The notes under the pieces: generated by a model
What the model was told of the DNA's origin: nothing
The model's input: the letters and a program-made list of their open reading frames with translations, nothing else
Databases searched by the model: none
Assembly (NCBI RefSeq): GCF_900105195.1
Contig: NZ_FNRX01000002.1
Span: forward strand, 2,170,001-2,234,000
Reading direction: 5' to 3'
Source: Rhodococcus pyridinivorans
Lineage (GTDB): Bacteria > Actinomycetota > Actinomycetes > Mycobacteriales > Mycobacteriaceae
Length of the DNA: 64,000 bases
Shown here: positions 17,312 to 26,494 of the stretch, piece after piece
Layout of the letters: every line of letters begins with the position of its first letter
Position numbering within the stretch: the stretch's first letter is position 1
Position numbers and translations under genes: made by a program

Positions 17312-18526
17312 CTATTTCAGTTCGGAGGACGACTTTCCGAGCACCCGCCGAGCGACGATGAGCTGCTGGATCTGCTGGGTGCCCTCGAAGATGTCGAGAA
17401 TCTTGGAATCGCGTGCCCACTTCTCGAGCAGCGGCCGCTGCGAATACCCGTAGGTTCCGGCGAGTTCGACGGCCTTGAGCGAGACCGCGGTGCCGGTGCG
17501 GCCGGCCTTCGCCTTCGACACCGACGCCTCGAGGGAGTTGGGCTTCTTGTTGTCGGCCATCCACGTCGCGCGCAGCGCGAGCAGGTAGGCGGCCTCCCAG
17601 TCGGCCTCGAGCGCGAGGAACTCGGCGGCCGCGGCATGCTGGTTGTTCGCGGGGATGTCGTAGGAGACCTCGACGCCCGCCTCCTTCAGGATCGTGCGCA
17701 GTTCCTCGAGTACTGCACGACCGAGACCCACGGCCATGCCGGCCACGATCGGACGCGTGTTGTCGAAGGTCTGCATGACCCCGGCGAACCCCTTCTCGGT
17801 GTTCACCTCCGGGGAGCCGAGGATGTTGTCCTTCGGGATGCGGCAGTTGTCGAGCACGAGCACCGCGGTGTCGGATGCCTTGATGCCGAGCTTCTTCTCG
17901 AGACGCGCGACCGAGAGTCCGGGAGCCTCGCGCGGCACGACGAACGACTTGATCGCGGCGCGGCCCTTCGACCTGTCGACGGACGCCCACACGACGATGT
18001 GCGTGGAACGCTCACCGGCGGTGACGAAGATCTTCTCGCCGTTGAGGACCCACTCGTCGCCGTCGAGCACGGCCGTGGTCGTCACGGCCGCCGAATCGGA
18101 TCCGAAACCGGGCTCGGTGATTGCCATGGAGGCCCACACCTTGCCGAAGCGTTCGAGCTGCTCGTCGGTGGCCACCGCGGCGATCGCGGAATTGCCCAGG
18201 CCCTGGTAGGGGATCGACAGGGTCAGGCCGACGTCGCCCCAGCACGTCTCGATGACATTGAGGAGTCCGGCCATGTTGCCGCCGTTGGCATTTCCGGCGG
18301 GGCCGTCCTGCTTGGCCTTGCTGTCGCGGCCGAGCGCGGCACCCGCCGCGCCCTGGCCGGAGTCGTTGAGCCCTTCGACCATCGCGGCCATGGTGTCGAG
18401 TTCGATGGGGTACTCGTGCTCGGCGAGGTCGTACTTGCGGGAGATCGGCCGGAAAATCTGCGCGGCGACCTGATGGGCCTGGTTCGCGGAAGCCTTGAGC
18501 TTCCGGGGAAGTTCGAGATTGATCAT
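17312..18526 (-). CDS. Acyl-CoA dehydrogenase, downstream copy
   Basis: A 404-aa FAD-dependent acyl-CoA dehydrogenase. Visible are the signature AITEPGFGSDSAAVTT, the middle beta-domain (VLNGEKIFVTAGERSTHIVVWA) and the C-terminal FAD/tetramer segment ILDIFEGTQQIQQLIVARRVLG, where the Glu of FEGT takes the usual catalytic or near-catalytic place. It catalyses alpha-beta desaturation of an acyl-CoA. ATG 18526 has AAGGAA upstream. The neighbouring dehydrogenase is different enough that the two may act as a heteromer, as in some actinobacterial steroid enzymes; this is inference. Confidence 0.92.
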   Translation of the reverse strand: MINLELPRKLKASANQAHQVAAQIFRPISRKYDLAEHEYPIELDTMAAMVEGLNDSGQGAAGAALGRDSKAKQDGPAGNANGGNMAGLLNVIETCWGDVGLTLSIPYQGLGNSAIAAVATDEQLERFGKVWASMAITEPGFGSDSAAVTTTAVLDGDEWVLNGEKIFVTAGERSTHIVVWASVDRSKGRAAIKSFVVPREAPGLSVARLEKKLGIKASDTAVLVLDNCRIPKDNILGSPEVNTEKGFAGVMQTFDNTRPIVAGMAVGLGRAVLEELRTILKEAGVEVSYDIPANNQHAAAAEFLALEADWEAAYLLALRATWMADNKKPNSLEASVSKAKAGRTGTAVSLKAVELAGTYGYSQRPLLEKWARDSKILDIFEGTQQIQQLIVARRVLGKSSSELK

Positions 18527-18554
18527 CACAGGTTCCTTGTTCGGGTCGGGCCGA

Positions 18555-19943
18555 TCAGACGAGGACGACGCCCTCGGCGACTCCGATTGCTCGCAGGTCG
18601 CGGTACCAACGTTCGACGGGGTGTTCCTTGGTGTAGCCGTGGCCGCCGAGCAGCTGGACGCCGTCGAGGCCGAACTGCATGCCCTTGTCGGTGGCGAGCT
18701 TGCGGGCCAGGGCCGCCTCGCGAGCGAACGACAGGCCCTGCTCGGCCCGCGACGCACCGCGCAGGGTGACCAGACGTAGACCGTCGAGCTCGATCTTGAT
18801 GTTGGCCACCATGAACGCCACCGCCTGCCGGTGGCTGATGGGCTCGCCGAACGCCTCGCGCTCGTTGACGTAGGGGACCACGTAGTCGAGCACGGCCTGA
18901 CCGGTGCCCATCGCCAGAGCTGCCCAGCCCAGGCGCGACAGGCGCACGGCGTCGGCGTACTGCTCGGCGCGGACGTCGGCGTCGTCGTCGCCGAGACGTG
19001 CCGATTCCGGCACCGCGACGTCCTCGAGCAGAAGGCGGCCCAGTCCGGCGGCGCGCAGGCCCATGCCCGGATCGGCCTCGATCACGACGCCCTTGCTCTT
19101 CGCCTCGACGAGGAAGAGGGACGGCTTACCGTCGAGTTCGGCTGCCACGACGAACAGTTCGGCGCTGCCCGCCGCCGGGACGAACGACTTCACGCCGTTG
19201 AGCCGGTAGCCGCTGGGGGAGCGCACCGCCTTGGTCTGCAACGCGAAGGGATCGAACAGGGCGCGCGGCTCGGCGACGACGACCGACGCCTGGGGGACAT
19301 CGTCGCCGGCGAAGGCCGGCAGGTAGGTCTTCTGTTGGTCCTCGGTGCCCCACTGTGTGAGCGCCACGGCCACACCGCTCGGCGCGAGGATCGGCAGGGC
19401 CAGGCCCATGTCGCCGTGCGCGAGGGCCTCGGCGACCAGCACGTTGGTGACCACGCCGCGCTCGTCGGCGGCGCCGTCGAACGCCTCGGGTACGTTGACC
19501 ATGGTGATGCCGAGTTCGGCTGCGCGCGCGAGCAGATCGGCCGGGGCCGCGGCGGCCTCGTCGGCGTCGTGCGCGGCGGGGCGCAGGATCTCGGCGGCGA
19601 ACTCACGCACCGTCTCCGTGATCATCTGCTGATCGTCGGTCGGGGTGAGATCGAAGAAGTCGGCGTTCTTCGCGGTGGTGAGACGCTGCGGGCCGCTCGC
19701 GCCGCCGGACATCTTCTTGAAGGTGCGCGTGGCGGCGCCGAGGGTCTTGAAGCCGGTTTTCGTGGACTGGTACGTGATCCGGTCGATCGTCTCGCGGATC
19801 TTGTACCGGTCGGCCAGTTCGGAACCCGTGATCCGGGTGAGCACGCGCATGGCAGCACCCATGGCGTCGCGTTTGATCGGATTGAGGCCGACGGCGGACG
19901 TGTCGCGAGGCGTGTGGCGGCCCACGCTGTCTTGCTTGCTCAT
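18555..19943 (-). CDS. Acyl-CoA dehydrogenase family protein, upstream copy
   Basis: A 462-aa acyl-CoA dehydrogenase-like protein with an N-terminal extension of about 90 residues before the fold (DFFDLTPTDDQQMITETVREFA). The middle domain is present, but the usual TEP-G-SD signature is altered (VVAEPRALFDPFALQTKA), and the C-terminus ends GVQLLGGHGYTKEHPVERWYRDLRA. The altered signature suggests an unusual substrate or a structural partner for the downstream copy. The gap to that gene is 28 nt, so they are likely cotranscribed. ATG 19943 chosen; an in-frame ATG at 20006 would overlap the operator. Confidence 0.88.
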   Translation of the reverse strand: MSKQDSVGRHTPRDTSAVGLNPIKRDAMGAAMRVLTRITGSELADRYKIRETIDRITYQSTKTGFKTLGAATRTFKKMSGGASGPQRLTTAKNADFFDLTPTDDQQMITETVREFAAEILRPAAHDADEAAAAPADLLARAAELGITMVNVPEAFDGAADERGVVTNVLVAEALAHGDMGLALPILAPSGVAVALTQWGTEDQQKTYLPAFAGDDVPQASVVVAEPRALFDPFALQTKAVRSPSGYRLNGVKSFVPAAGSAELFVVAAELDGKPSLFLVEAKSKGVVIEADPGMGLRAAGLGRLLLEDVAVPESARLGDDDADVRAEQYADAVRLSRLGWAALAMGTGQAVLDYVVPYVNEREAFGEPISHRQAVAFMVANIKIELDGLRLVTLRGASRAEQGLSFAREAALARKLATDKGMQFGLDGVQLLGGHGYTKEHPVERWYRDLRAIGVAEGVVLV

Positions 19944-19985
19944 GATCACCAGAAGTCTCTCGATGCGGCAGCGGACACTCCCGAT

Positions 19986-20001
19986 CTTACTTCTGAGTAA
20001 G
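19986..20001. promoter_or_regulatory. Palindromic operator CTTACT-TCTG-AGTAAG
   Basis: A perfect 6-bp inverted repeat with a 4-bp spacer lies 43 nt upstream of the first acyl-CoA dehydrogenase. An extra half-site (CAGTAAG) occurs near 20028. TetR-family regulators of fatty-acid genes bind sites of this TTACT-n4-AGTAA type. No regulator gene is adjacent except the broken MerR gene, which would not be expected to use it. Confidence 0.55.
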
Positions 20002-20115
20002 GTCACTGTCTACCGCGCAGTAAGTTCCGCGGTGGACGCGTGTCGCCCAGCATCGTCCGCTGTGTCGCGAGCACGAGTTGACTCTCACACCGTGTGAGGT
20101 CGCAGACTCGGCGCC

Positions 20116-20740
20116 ATGGCCGACACCACCAGGTTGATGTCCATCGGAGAGTTCTCGTCCCTGACCCGGATCAGCGTGCGGATGCTGCGGCACTACGACT
20201 CGCAGGGAGTGCTGATCCCCGCCGTGGTCGACGAGGTCAGCGGTTACCGCCGATACCTCCCCGAGCAGACCGCCGATGCCGCGCGAGATTCCTCAGCAGA
20301 CGTACGTCTGCCTCCGCGGCACCGTCGCCGACTACTCGGCCGAAGGTGAACTGTGGCAACGCTTCATGCCCGCCCTGCAGGAGCAGGGCATCGTCCCGAC
20401 CGGACCCGGCGGATGTATCGAACACGACGGCGAGTTCCGTGAGTCGGACGTCGACGAATCGGTGTTCCTGCCGGTGGCGCCGGGAACCACGGCCCGCGAG
20501 CCGCTGACGGTCCACGAGTTCCCCTCACGCCGGGCGGTCGTCGCCACCGTGACCGGGCCGTACGCCGAATCGATCCCGCGGGCCCACGAGGCGATCGCCG
20601 AATTCCTGACCGAACACGGCCTGTCCGCGGCCCGGGTCGACGACGACGTGGCCACCCACCACTTCAACGTCTATCTCGATGATCCGGGCGTCACGAACGA
20701 AGCCGACCTCGAGACCGCTGTGCATCTCCCGGTCCGCTGA
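20116..20740 (+). pseudogene. MerR-family regulator with internal deletion and frameshift
   Basis: The first part encodes a clean MerR helix-turn-helix start (MSIGEFSSLTRISVRMLRHY, then VSGYRRYLPEQ). At about 20270 the frame is lost. The GyrI-like effector-binding domain (ETYVCLRGTV-type start near 20285, ...GIVPTGPGGCIEHDGEF...) continues in another frame to a stop at 20740. The linker helices expected between these domains (about 60-80 residues) are missing. An internal ATG at 20276 could express the effector domain alone but has no ribosome site. The likely cause is a deletion of non-multiple-of-three length. Confidence 0.8.
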
Positions 20741-20745
20741 CGAAC

Positions 20746-20781
20746 CCGGCCCCACGCGTGACCATCCGTGCGTGGGGCCGG
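20746..20781. terminator. Terminator between the MerR pseudogene and hisN
   Basis: CCGGCCCCACGC (20746-20757) and GCGTGGGGCCGG (20770-20781) form a 12-bp stem with a 12-nt loop between convergent genes. Confidence 0.75.
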
Positions 20782-20785
20782 CCAC

Positions 20786-21571
20786 TCACTTCAGTCGACC
20801 GAGCACCTCGTCGTGCAGCGTGCCGTTGGTCGCGACCGCACTGCCGCCGTGCGGACCGTCCGCACCCTCGAGGTTCGTGAACCGTCCACCTGCCTCGCGC
20901 ACCAGCACGTCGAGCGCGGCCAGATCCCACAGCGAAACCTCGGGTTCGAGCGCGATCTCGAGGGCGCCCTCGGCGAGCAGGCAGTAGGAGAAGAAGTCGC
21001 CGTAGGCGCGCACCCGCCACACGTCGTCGGTCAGGGCGACGAAACGATCACGGATGCCACGCTCGTGCCAGCCGCTCAGGCTCGAGAAGCTCAGCGACGC
21101 CGACGCGAGGTCGGTCACCTCCGACACCGAGATGCGCCGGGGCTCGGCGCCGTCGTGCGACACCCAGGCGCCGCCGTCCGCGGCCGCCCACCACCGACGG
21201 TTCAGTGCCGGGGCGCTGACCACGCCCACGACAGGCACACCGTCCTCGAGGAGCGAGATCAGGCTCGCCCAGACCGGTACGCCACGCACGAAGTTCTTCG
21301 TGCCGTCGATCGGATCGACGACCCACTGCCGCCCGCGGAAGACCGCGTCGCCACCGAACTCCTCGCCGAGCACCGCGTCGTCCGGTCGCTGCTCGCCGAG
21401 CATCTCGCGGATGGCGCGCTCGACGGCGAGGTCGGCGTCGGAGACCGGACTCAGGTCCGGCTTGTCGTCCACCTTCAGGTCCAGCGCACCGAAGCGGTCG
21501 CGGGTGATGGCGTCGGACGCGTCGGCGAGTCGGAGTGCGAGGTCCAGGTCGGCGGTGTAGTCGGTGGTCAT
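20786..21571 (-). CDS. hisN: Histidinol-phosphatase, inositol monophosphatase family
   Basis: A 261-aa Mg2+-dependent phosphatase of the inositol-monophosphatase fold. Metal-binding motifs are [18 protein letters not shown] and [11 protein letters not shown]. Actinobacterial HisN converts histidinol phosphate to histidinol, the penultimate step of histidine synthesis; the family cannot be separated from related IMPases by sequence alone, but length and text fit HisN. The gene is leaderless by appearance: TAGCGT at 21579-21584 is 7 nt before ATG 21571. It is divergent from prfB across 146 nt. Confidence 0.85.
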   Translation of the reverse strand: MTTDYTADLDLALRLADASDAITRDRFGALDLKVDDKPDLSPVSDADLAVERAIREMLGEQRPDDAVLGEEFGGDAVFRGRQWVVDPIDGTKNFVRGVPVWASLISLLEDGVPVVGVVSAPALNRRWWAAADGGAWVSHDGAEPRRISVSEVTDLASASLSFSSLSGWHERGIRDRFVALTDDVWRVRAYGDFFSYCLLAEGALEIALEPEVSLWDLAALDVLVREAGGRFTNLEGADGPHGGSAVATNGTLHDEVLGRLK

Positions 21572-21717
21572 GACGGAAACGCTAGCCGCCGTCGTCCGGG
21601 GCCGAGCAGCTTGCCGTCCACTCCGGGGTCGGCGCGGTGCTCGACCCGACCGGGGCCCTGCCGTGTCGATCGCTGCCCACGGCGGGCCGGTTCGTCGCTC
21701 CGGTAACCTGTTGAATC

Positions 21718-22836
21718 GTGCATCCCGATGTTTCCGCAGCCCTGACCGAGCTCGACACGACCCTCCGCACCGTGGAGTCGGTCCTCGACGTCGAGGAGCT
21801 GCGACGGCGCATCGACGAACTCGAACACCAGGCCGCCGACCCCGAGCTGTGGAACGACCAGGACCACGCCCAGAAGGTCACCAGCGAACTGTCGCACGCA
21901 CAGGGTGAGCTGCGCCGGGTCGAGGGCCTGCGCCAGCGGCTCGAGGATCTCCCGGTTCTGTACGAGCTCGCCGAGGGCGAGGAGGGCGAGGCCCGCACCG
22001 CCGCCCTGGCCGACGCCGAGGCCGAACGCGAGAGCCTGCGCGCCGACATCGAGGCGATGGAGGTGCGCACGCTGCTGTCCGGCGAGTACGACCAGCGCGA
22101 CGCGCTCGTCAACATCCGCGCGGGCGCCGGTGGCGTCGACGCCGCCGACTGGGCCGAGATGCTCATGCGTATGTACATCCGCTGGGCCGACAAGCACGGC
22201 TACGGCGTCGAGGTCTACGACACCTCCTACGCGGAAGAGGCCGGCATCAAGTCCGCCACCTTCGCCGTCAAGGCGCCCTACACCTACGGGACCCTGTCGG
22301 TCGAGATGGGCACGCACCGTCTCGTCCGCATCAGCCCCTTCGACAACCAGGGCCGCCGCCAGACCTCCTTCGCCGAGGTCGAGGTGCTGCCCGTCGTCGA
22401 GACCACCGACCACATCGACATCGACGAGAACGACGTCCGCGTCGACGTCTACCGCTCGTCCGGCCCGGGAGGCCAGTCGGTCAACACCACCGACTCCGCC
22501 GTGCGCCTGACGCATATCCCGACCGGCATCGTCGTCACCTGTCAGAACGAGAAGTCGCAGTTGCAGAACAAGGTCGCGGCCATGCGTGTCCTGCAGGCCA
22601 AGCTCCTCGAGCGCAAGCGCCAGGAGGAGCGCGCCGAGATGGATGCGCTCAAGGGCGACGGCGGCAGTTCGTGGGGCAACCAGATGCGCTCGTACGTGCT
22701 GCATCCCTACCAGATGGTCAAGGACCTGCGCACCGAGTACGAGGTCAACAACCCCTCGGCGGTGCTCGACGGCGACATCGACGGATTCCTCGAATCGGGC
22801 ATCCGCTGGCGTATGCGAGAAGAGCAGAAATCGTGA
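21718..22836 (+). CDS. prfB: Peptide chain release factor 2
   Basis: A 372-aa class I release factor for UGA/UAA stops. The tripeptide anticodon SPF ([11 protein letters not shown]) and the GGQ peptidyl-hydrolysis motif ([12 protein letters not shown], about residue 249) are both intact. There is no programmed frameshift, unlike E. coli prfB: the frame runs uninterrupted from GTG 21718. TAACCT at 21704-21709 is 8 nt before the GTG, so the transcript is probably leaderless. The order prfB, mscS, small membrane protein, ftsE, ftsX, smpB matches M. tuberculosis. Confidence 0.96.
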   Translation: MHPDVSAALTELDTTLRTVESVLDVEELRRRIDELEHQAADPELWNDQDHAQKVTSELSHAQGELRRVEGLRQRLEDLPVLYELAEGEEGEARTAALADAEAERESLRADIEAMEVRTLLSGEYDQRDALVNIRAGAGGVDAADWAEMLMRMYIRWADKHGYGVEVYDTSYAEEAGIKSATFAVKAPYTYGTLSVEMGTHRLVRISPFDNQGRRQTSFAEVEVLPVVETTDHIDIDENDVRVDVYRSSGPGGQSVNTTDSAVRLTHIPTGIVVTCQNEKSQLQNKVAAMRVLQAKLLERKRQEERAEMDALKGDGGSSWGNQMRSYVLHPYQMVKDLRTEYEVNNPSAVLDGDIDGFLESGIRWRMREEQKS

Positions 22837-22857
22837 TCGGAAACAGGAGAGGGGCCT

Positions 22858-23745
22858 GTGCCGTTTCTTCCCGGAGCTAGACTGCTCGACTGGTTGTCGA
22901 CGAGCGGGCTGCTGATCGCACTCACGATTCTGGGGGCGGTTCTGATCGCCCGGTTCGTCTCCTGGATCGGCAGCCGCATCACGCGCCGCATCGACGAGCG
23001 CTACACGCAGTCCGACGACCTCGTGCGGTCCGAGGCGACGAAGCATCGCCATTCGGTCGCCCAGGTGGTCACGTGGATGGCGATCTCGTTCGTGTACATC
23101 GTTGCGACCCTGAAGGTGTTCGACTATCTGCAGCTGCCCATCGGCAGCCTGGTCGCGCCGGCGACCGTGCTCGGCGCGGCGCTCGGCTTCGGTGCCCAGC
23201 GCATCGTGCAGGACATCCTCGCGGGGTTCTTCATCATCACCGAACGGCAGTACGGCTTCGGCGACACCGTGCAGATCTCCGTGACCGGTGCGTCCGAGGA
23301 CGCGATCGGCACCGTCGAGGACGTCACGTTGCGCGTCACCCGGGTGCGTAGCACGGCGGGTGAGGTCATCACCGTCCCCAACGGGCAGATCAACAAGGCC
23401 GTCAACCTGTCGAAGGACTGGGCGCGCGCCGTGGTGGACGTGCCGATCCCGGTGACCGCCGACATCGCCGACGTCACCGAGATGCTGCGCGAACTGGGTG
23501 TCGCCGCATACAAGGAACCCCGCCTGCGGGAGCTGTTGCTCGACGAACCGAGTGTGATGGGTGTCGAGAGCCTCGAGGTGGATCAGCTCAGCGTCCGCAT
23601 GGTCGCGCGCACGCTGCCCGGCAAGCAGTTCCAGGTGGGCCGTCTGCTGCGTGCGCGGATCGCGCGAGCACTGCGTGAACGGGGCATCACCGTCACGCCC
23701 CAGCTCGACACCGCCAGCGTGGTCGATCGAGTGGAGGCACAGTGA
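22858..23745 (+). CDS. MscS-family mechanosensitive ion channel
   Basis: A 295-aa membrane protein with two or three N-terminal transmembrane helices (LLIALTILGAVLIARFVSWI; VTWMAISFVYIVATLKVF) and the pore helix region LVAPATVLGAALGFGAQRIVQDILAGFFI. The MscS beta-domain follows (GFGDTVQI ... VITVPNGQINKAVNLS). It would release ions under hypo-osmotic stress. GTG 22858 has AGGAGAGG upstream. The last base pairs overlap the next gene (GTGA), so the two are coupled. Confidence 0.92.
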   Translation: MPFLPGARLLDWLSTSGLLIALTILGAVLIARFVSWIGSRITRRIDERYTQSDDLVRSEATKHRHSVAQVVTWMAISFVYIVATLKVFDYLQLPIGSLVAPATVLGAALGFGAQRIVQDILAGFFIITERQYGFGDTVQISVTGASEDAIGTVEDVTLRVTRVRSTAGEVITVPNGQINKAVNLSKDWARAVVDVPIPVTADIADVTEMLRELGVAAYKEPRLRELLLDEPSVMGVESLEVDQLSVRMVARTLPGKQFQVGRLLRARIARALRERGITVTPQLDTASVVDRVEAQ

Positions 23746-24248
23746 CACCGGGTGGAGGGACGTCGGGTGGGGGCGCGGCCACCGAGCCGGAGGAGAAGCA
23801 CCGCAGGCGCATCCCGTCGCACCTCCTCGGTGGGCGGATCAGGACCACGACCTTCGCGTTGTGCACCCTGTGGCTTGCGCTGTGGGTGACCTACCTGTTC
23901 CTCAACCAGCCCGAGGACACCCCCGATGCGCCGTCGACCGCCGTGATCATCTCCGAGACGCCCTACGTGCCGTACGTGCCGCCGGCGACCACCGCCCCGC
24001 AGGAGAAGTCCGTGCCGGAGACCACCGACACGCCCTATCCGCCGACGACCTCGTCGACCTTCCCGCCGACGACGGCGACCGGCGTGCCGGGCAGGGAACA
24101 GGGCGGGACGCCGCCGCAGGATGCCACGACGACAGCGCCCCCCACCACGACGAACAGGCAGTTCCCGTTCGACCTGCCCACGATCCCCGGACTGAACGAC
24201 CAGCAGGATCCGACGGTGACCGAGGACACCGACGCTCCGTCGTCGTAG
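23742..24248 (+). CDS. Single-pass membrane protein with Thr/Pro-rich tail
   Basis: A 168-aa protein: a basic N-terminus, one membrane helix (TTTFALCTLWLALWVTYLFL, about residues 36-55) and an extracellular tail rich in Thr, Pro and Ser (e.g. PPATTAPQEK, PTTSSTFPPTT). It is expected to be a wall-spanning or glycosylated extension. No enzymatic motif is visible. It corresponds in position to Rv3103c. GTG 23742 overlaps the mscS stop codon. Its conserved place between mscS and ftsE suggests an envelope role. Confidence 0.75.
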   Translation: MTPGGGTSGGGAATEPEEKHRRRIPSHLLGGRIRTTTFALCTLWLALWVTYLFLNQPEDTPDAPSTAVIISETPYVPYVPPATTAPQEKSVPETTDTPYPPTTSSTFPPTTATGVPGREQGGTPPQDATTTAPPTTTNRQFPFDLPTIPGLNDQQDPTVTEDTDAPSS

Positions 24249-24303
24249 AGCACCGACGAGCCGGTGCCGTAGGTCACCGTCCGGTAACGGTTAGCATGTC
24301 CAC

Positions 24304-24993
24304 GTGATCCGGCTGGAGAGTGTGTCCAAGTCCTACAAGACGTCCACGCGTCCCGCGCTCGAAGGGGTCTCGGTGCACGTCGAGAAGGGCGAGTTCGTCT
24401 TTCTCATCGGTCCCTCCGGATCCGGGAAGTCGACCTTCCTCCGGTTGCTCCTGCGAGAGGAGAAGCCCACCACCGGCGACATCCACGTGGCCGATTTCCA
24501 CGTCAACCGGCTGCCGGCGCGTCGCGTACCGAAGCTGCGCCAGAATCTCGGATGCGTCTTCCAGGACTTCCGGTTGCTCCAGCGCAAGACGGTCGCCGAG
24601 AACATCTCGTTCGCTCTCGAGGTGATCGGTAAGCCGCGCGGAGTGATCGAACGGACGGTGCCGGAGGTTCTCGACCTGGTGGGACTGTCCGGCAAAGCCG
24701 ACCGGTTGCCCGCCGAACTGTCCGGCGGCGAACAGCAGCGTGTCGCGATCGCGCGTGCGTTCGTCAACCGGCCGCTCGTGCTGATGGCCGACGAACCGAC
24801 CGGCAACCTCGACCCCGAGACCAGCCAGGACATCATGCTGCTGCTCGAACGCATCAACCGTACGGGCACGACGGTGCTCATGGCGACCCACGACCACCAC
24901 ATCGTCGACTCGATGCGGCGACGGGTCGTCGAACTCGATCTCGGACGCGTCGTGCGCGACGAGGCACGCGGCGTCTACGGCGTCGGCCGCTAG
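24304..24993 (+). CDS. ftsE: Cell-division ATP-binding protein FtsE
   Basis: A 229-aa ABC ATPase that pairs with FtsX to control peptidoglycan hydrolases at division. Walker [10 protein letters not shown] (about residues 36-44), the signature [14 protein letters not shown], Walker [13 protein letters not shown] and the switch histidine MATHDHH are intact. TAGCAT at 24292-24297 lies 6 nt before the GTG start, giving a probable leaderless transcript that includes ftsX. Confidence 0.96.
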   Translation: MIRLESVSKSYKTSTRPALEGVSVHVEKGEFVFLIGPSGSGKSTFLRLLLREEKPTTGDIHVADFHVNRLPARRVPKLRQNLGCVFQDFRLLQRKTVAENISFALEVIGKPRGVIERTVPEVLDLVGLSGKADRLPAELSGGEQQRVAIARAFVNRPLVLMADEPTGNLDPETSQDIMLLLERINRTGTTVLMATHDHHIVDSMRRRVVELDLGRVVRDEARGVYGVGR

Positions 24994-25042
24994 ATCCCGT
25001 CACCCGAGCATCCCCACCAGGCAACCGAAGGAATCCCACCCG

Positions 25043-25948
25043 ATGCGTGCCAGCTTCCTGTTCAGCGAGGTCACCACCGGCCTGCGCCGCAACCTCACCA
25101 TGACCATCGCGATGATCCTCACCACGGCGATCTCCCTCGCGCTGTTCGGTGCGGGGCTGCTCGTGGTCCAGATGGCGGGCAAAACGGAACGGATCTTCCT
25201 CGACCGGGTCGAGGTGCAGGTGTTCCTGACCGAGGACATCTCCTCGCTCGATCCGGAGTGCGAGCAGGATCTCTGCTCCACCCTGCGCAGCGACCTCGAG
25301 AGCACCGACGACGTGGTGTCGGTCCAGTACCTGAGCCGCGACGACGCCGTCCTCGACGCCACCGATCGTGTCTTCGCCGATCAGCCCGAACTCGCCGAAC
25401 TCGTGAGTGCCGACAGCTTCCCTGCCTCCTTCAAGATCAAGATGTCCGATCCGGATCGATTCGCGGCGATCCAGGACGATTTCGGTACCCGGCCCGGCGT
25501 CGACAGCGTGCTCAACCAGCAGGATCTCGTCGAGCGTCTGTTCGGCGTGCTCGGCGGCATCCGCAACGGCGCGTTCGCCATCGCCACGATCCAGGCGATC
25601 GCGGCCGTGCTTCTGATCGCGAACATGGTGCAGATCGCGGCCTTCACCCGCCGCACCGAGGTCGGCATCATGCGGCTGGTCGGCGCGACCCGCTGGTACA
25701 CGCAGCTGCCCTTCCTCCTCGAAGCGGTGATCGCCGCGATCGTGGGTGCCGCACTCGCCATCGGCGGACTCTTCGTCGCCAAGAGCATGTTCGTCGACGA
25801 CATGCTCACCGAGGTCTACGACGCGAACATCGTCGCCCGCATCACCGACAGCGACATCCTTCTGGTCTCGCCGTTCCTGGTCCTCGTGGGCGTGGGAATG
25901 GCCGCTCTCACCTCGTATGTGACCTTGCGTCTGTACGTGCGTGAATAA
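25043..25948 (+). CDS. ftsX: Cell-division membrane protein FtsX
   Basis: A 301-aa permease-like protein with four transmembrane helices (one near residues 20-45, three in the C-terminal third). The extracellular loop holds two cysteines (DPECEQDLCSTL) typical of actinobacterial FtsX. It partners with FtsE and signals to cell-wall hydrolases. ATG 25043 is preceded by GAAGGA. Confidence 0.95.
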   Translation: MRASFLFSEVTTGLRRNLTMTIAMILTTAISLALFGAGLLVVQMAGKTERIFLDRVEVQVFLTEDISSLDPECEQDLCSTLRSDLESTDDVVSVQYLSRDDAVLDATDRVFADQPELAELVSADSFPASFKIKMSDPDRFAAIQDDFGTRPGVDSVLNQQDLVERLFGVLGGIRNGAFAIATIQAIAAVLLIANMVQIAAFTRRTEVGIMRLVGATRWYTQLPFLLEAVIAAIVGAALAIGGLFVAKSMFVDDMLTEVYDANIVARITDSDILLVSPFLVLVGVGMAALTSYVTLRLYVRE

Positions 25949-26017
25949 GGTGTCGTGCGAGGTTCCTATGCTGGACGGTGTTCTGTTCGATCGATCGTGG
26001 ACCGGAAAGGCCTGCAC

Positions 26018-26494
26018 GTGAAGGAAAAGGGCCGGAAGGTCATCGCGACCAACCGGAAGGCGCGCCACAACTACACCATCCTCGACACCTACGAGGCGGG
26101 CATCGCCCTCGTCGGTACCGAGGTCAAGAGCCTGCGGGAGGGAAAGGCCTCCCTGGTGGACGCATTCGCGACCGTCGACGACGGCGAGGTGTGGTTGCGG
26201 GGTCTGCACATTCCGGAATACGGGCACGGCACGTGGACCAACCACGCTCCGCGCCGCACCCGCAAGCTGCTGCTGCACCGTCGCGAGATCGACGCGCTCG
26301 TCGGCAAGACCCGGGAGGGCAACCAGACCCTCGTGCCGCTGTCGATGTACTTCTCCGACGGCAAGGTCAAGGTCGAGCTCGCGCTCGCCAAGGGCAAGCA
26401 GGACTACGACAAGCGTCAGGATCTCGCCCGCCGGACCGCCGAACGTGAGGTGACCCGCGAGCTCGGCCGGCGAGTGAAGGGCATGAGCCGCTGA
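26018..26494 (+). CDS. smpB: SsrA-binding protein SmpB
   Basis: A 158-aa tmRNA partner needed for trans-translation. Motifs are [36 protein letters not shown] and the basic tail ([10 protein letters not shown]). The tmRNA gene lies 1.1 kb downstream on the same strand. I chose GTG 26018, with GGAAAGG upstream, because the family N-terminus starts close to [12 protein letters not shown]. The frame is open to 25955, but that part looks like leader. Confidence 0.95.
   Translation: MKEKGRKVIATNRKARHNYTILDTYEAGIALVGTEVKSLREGKASLVDAFATVDDGEVWLRGLHIPEYGHGTWTNHAPRRTRKLLLHRREIDALVGKTREGNQTLVPLSMYFSDGKVKVELALAKGKQDYDKRQDLARRTAEREVTRELGRRVKGMSR

Noticed and set aside
21718..21800. Programmed frameshift in prfB
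   Set aside because: The frame is continuous from the GTG start and lacks the internal UGA and slippery site of enteric prfB.
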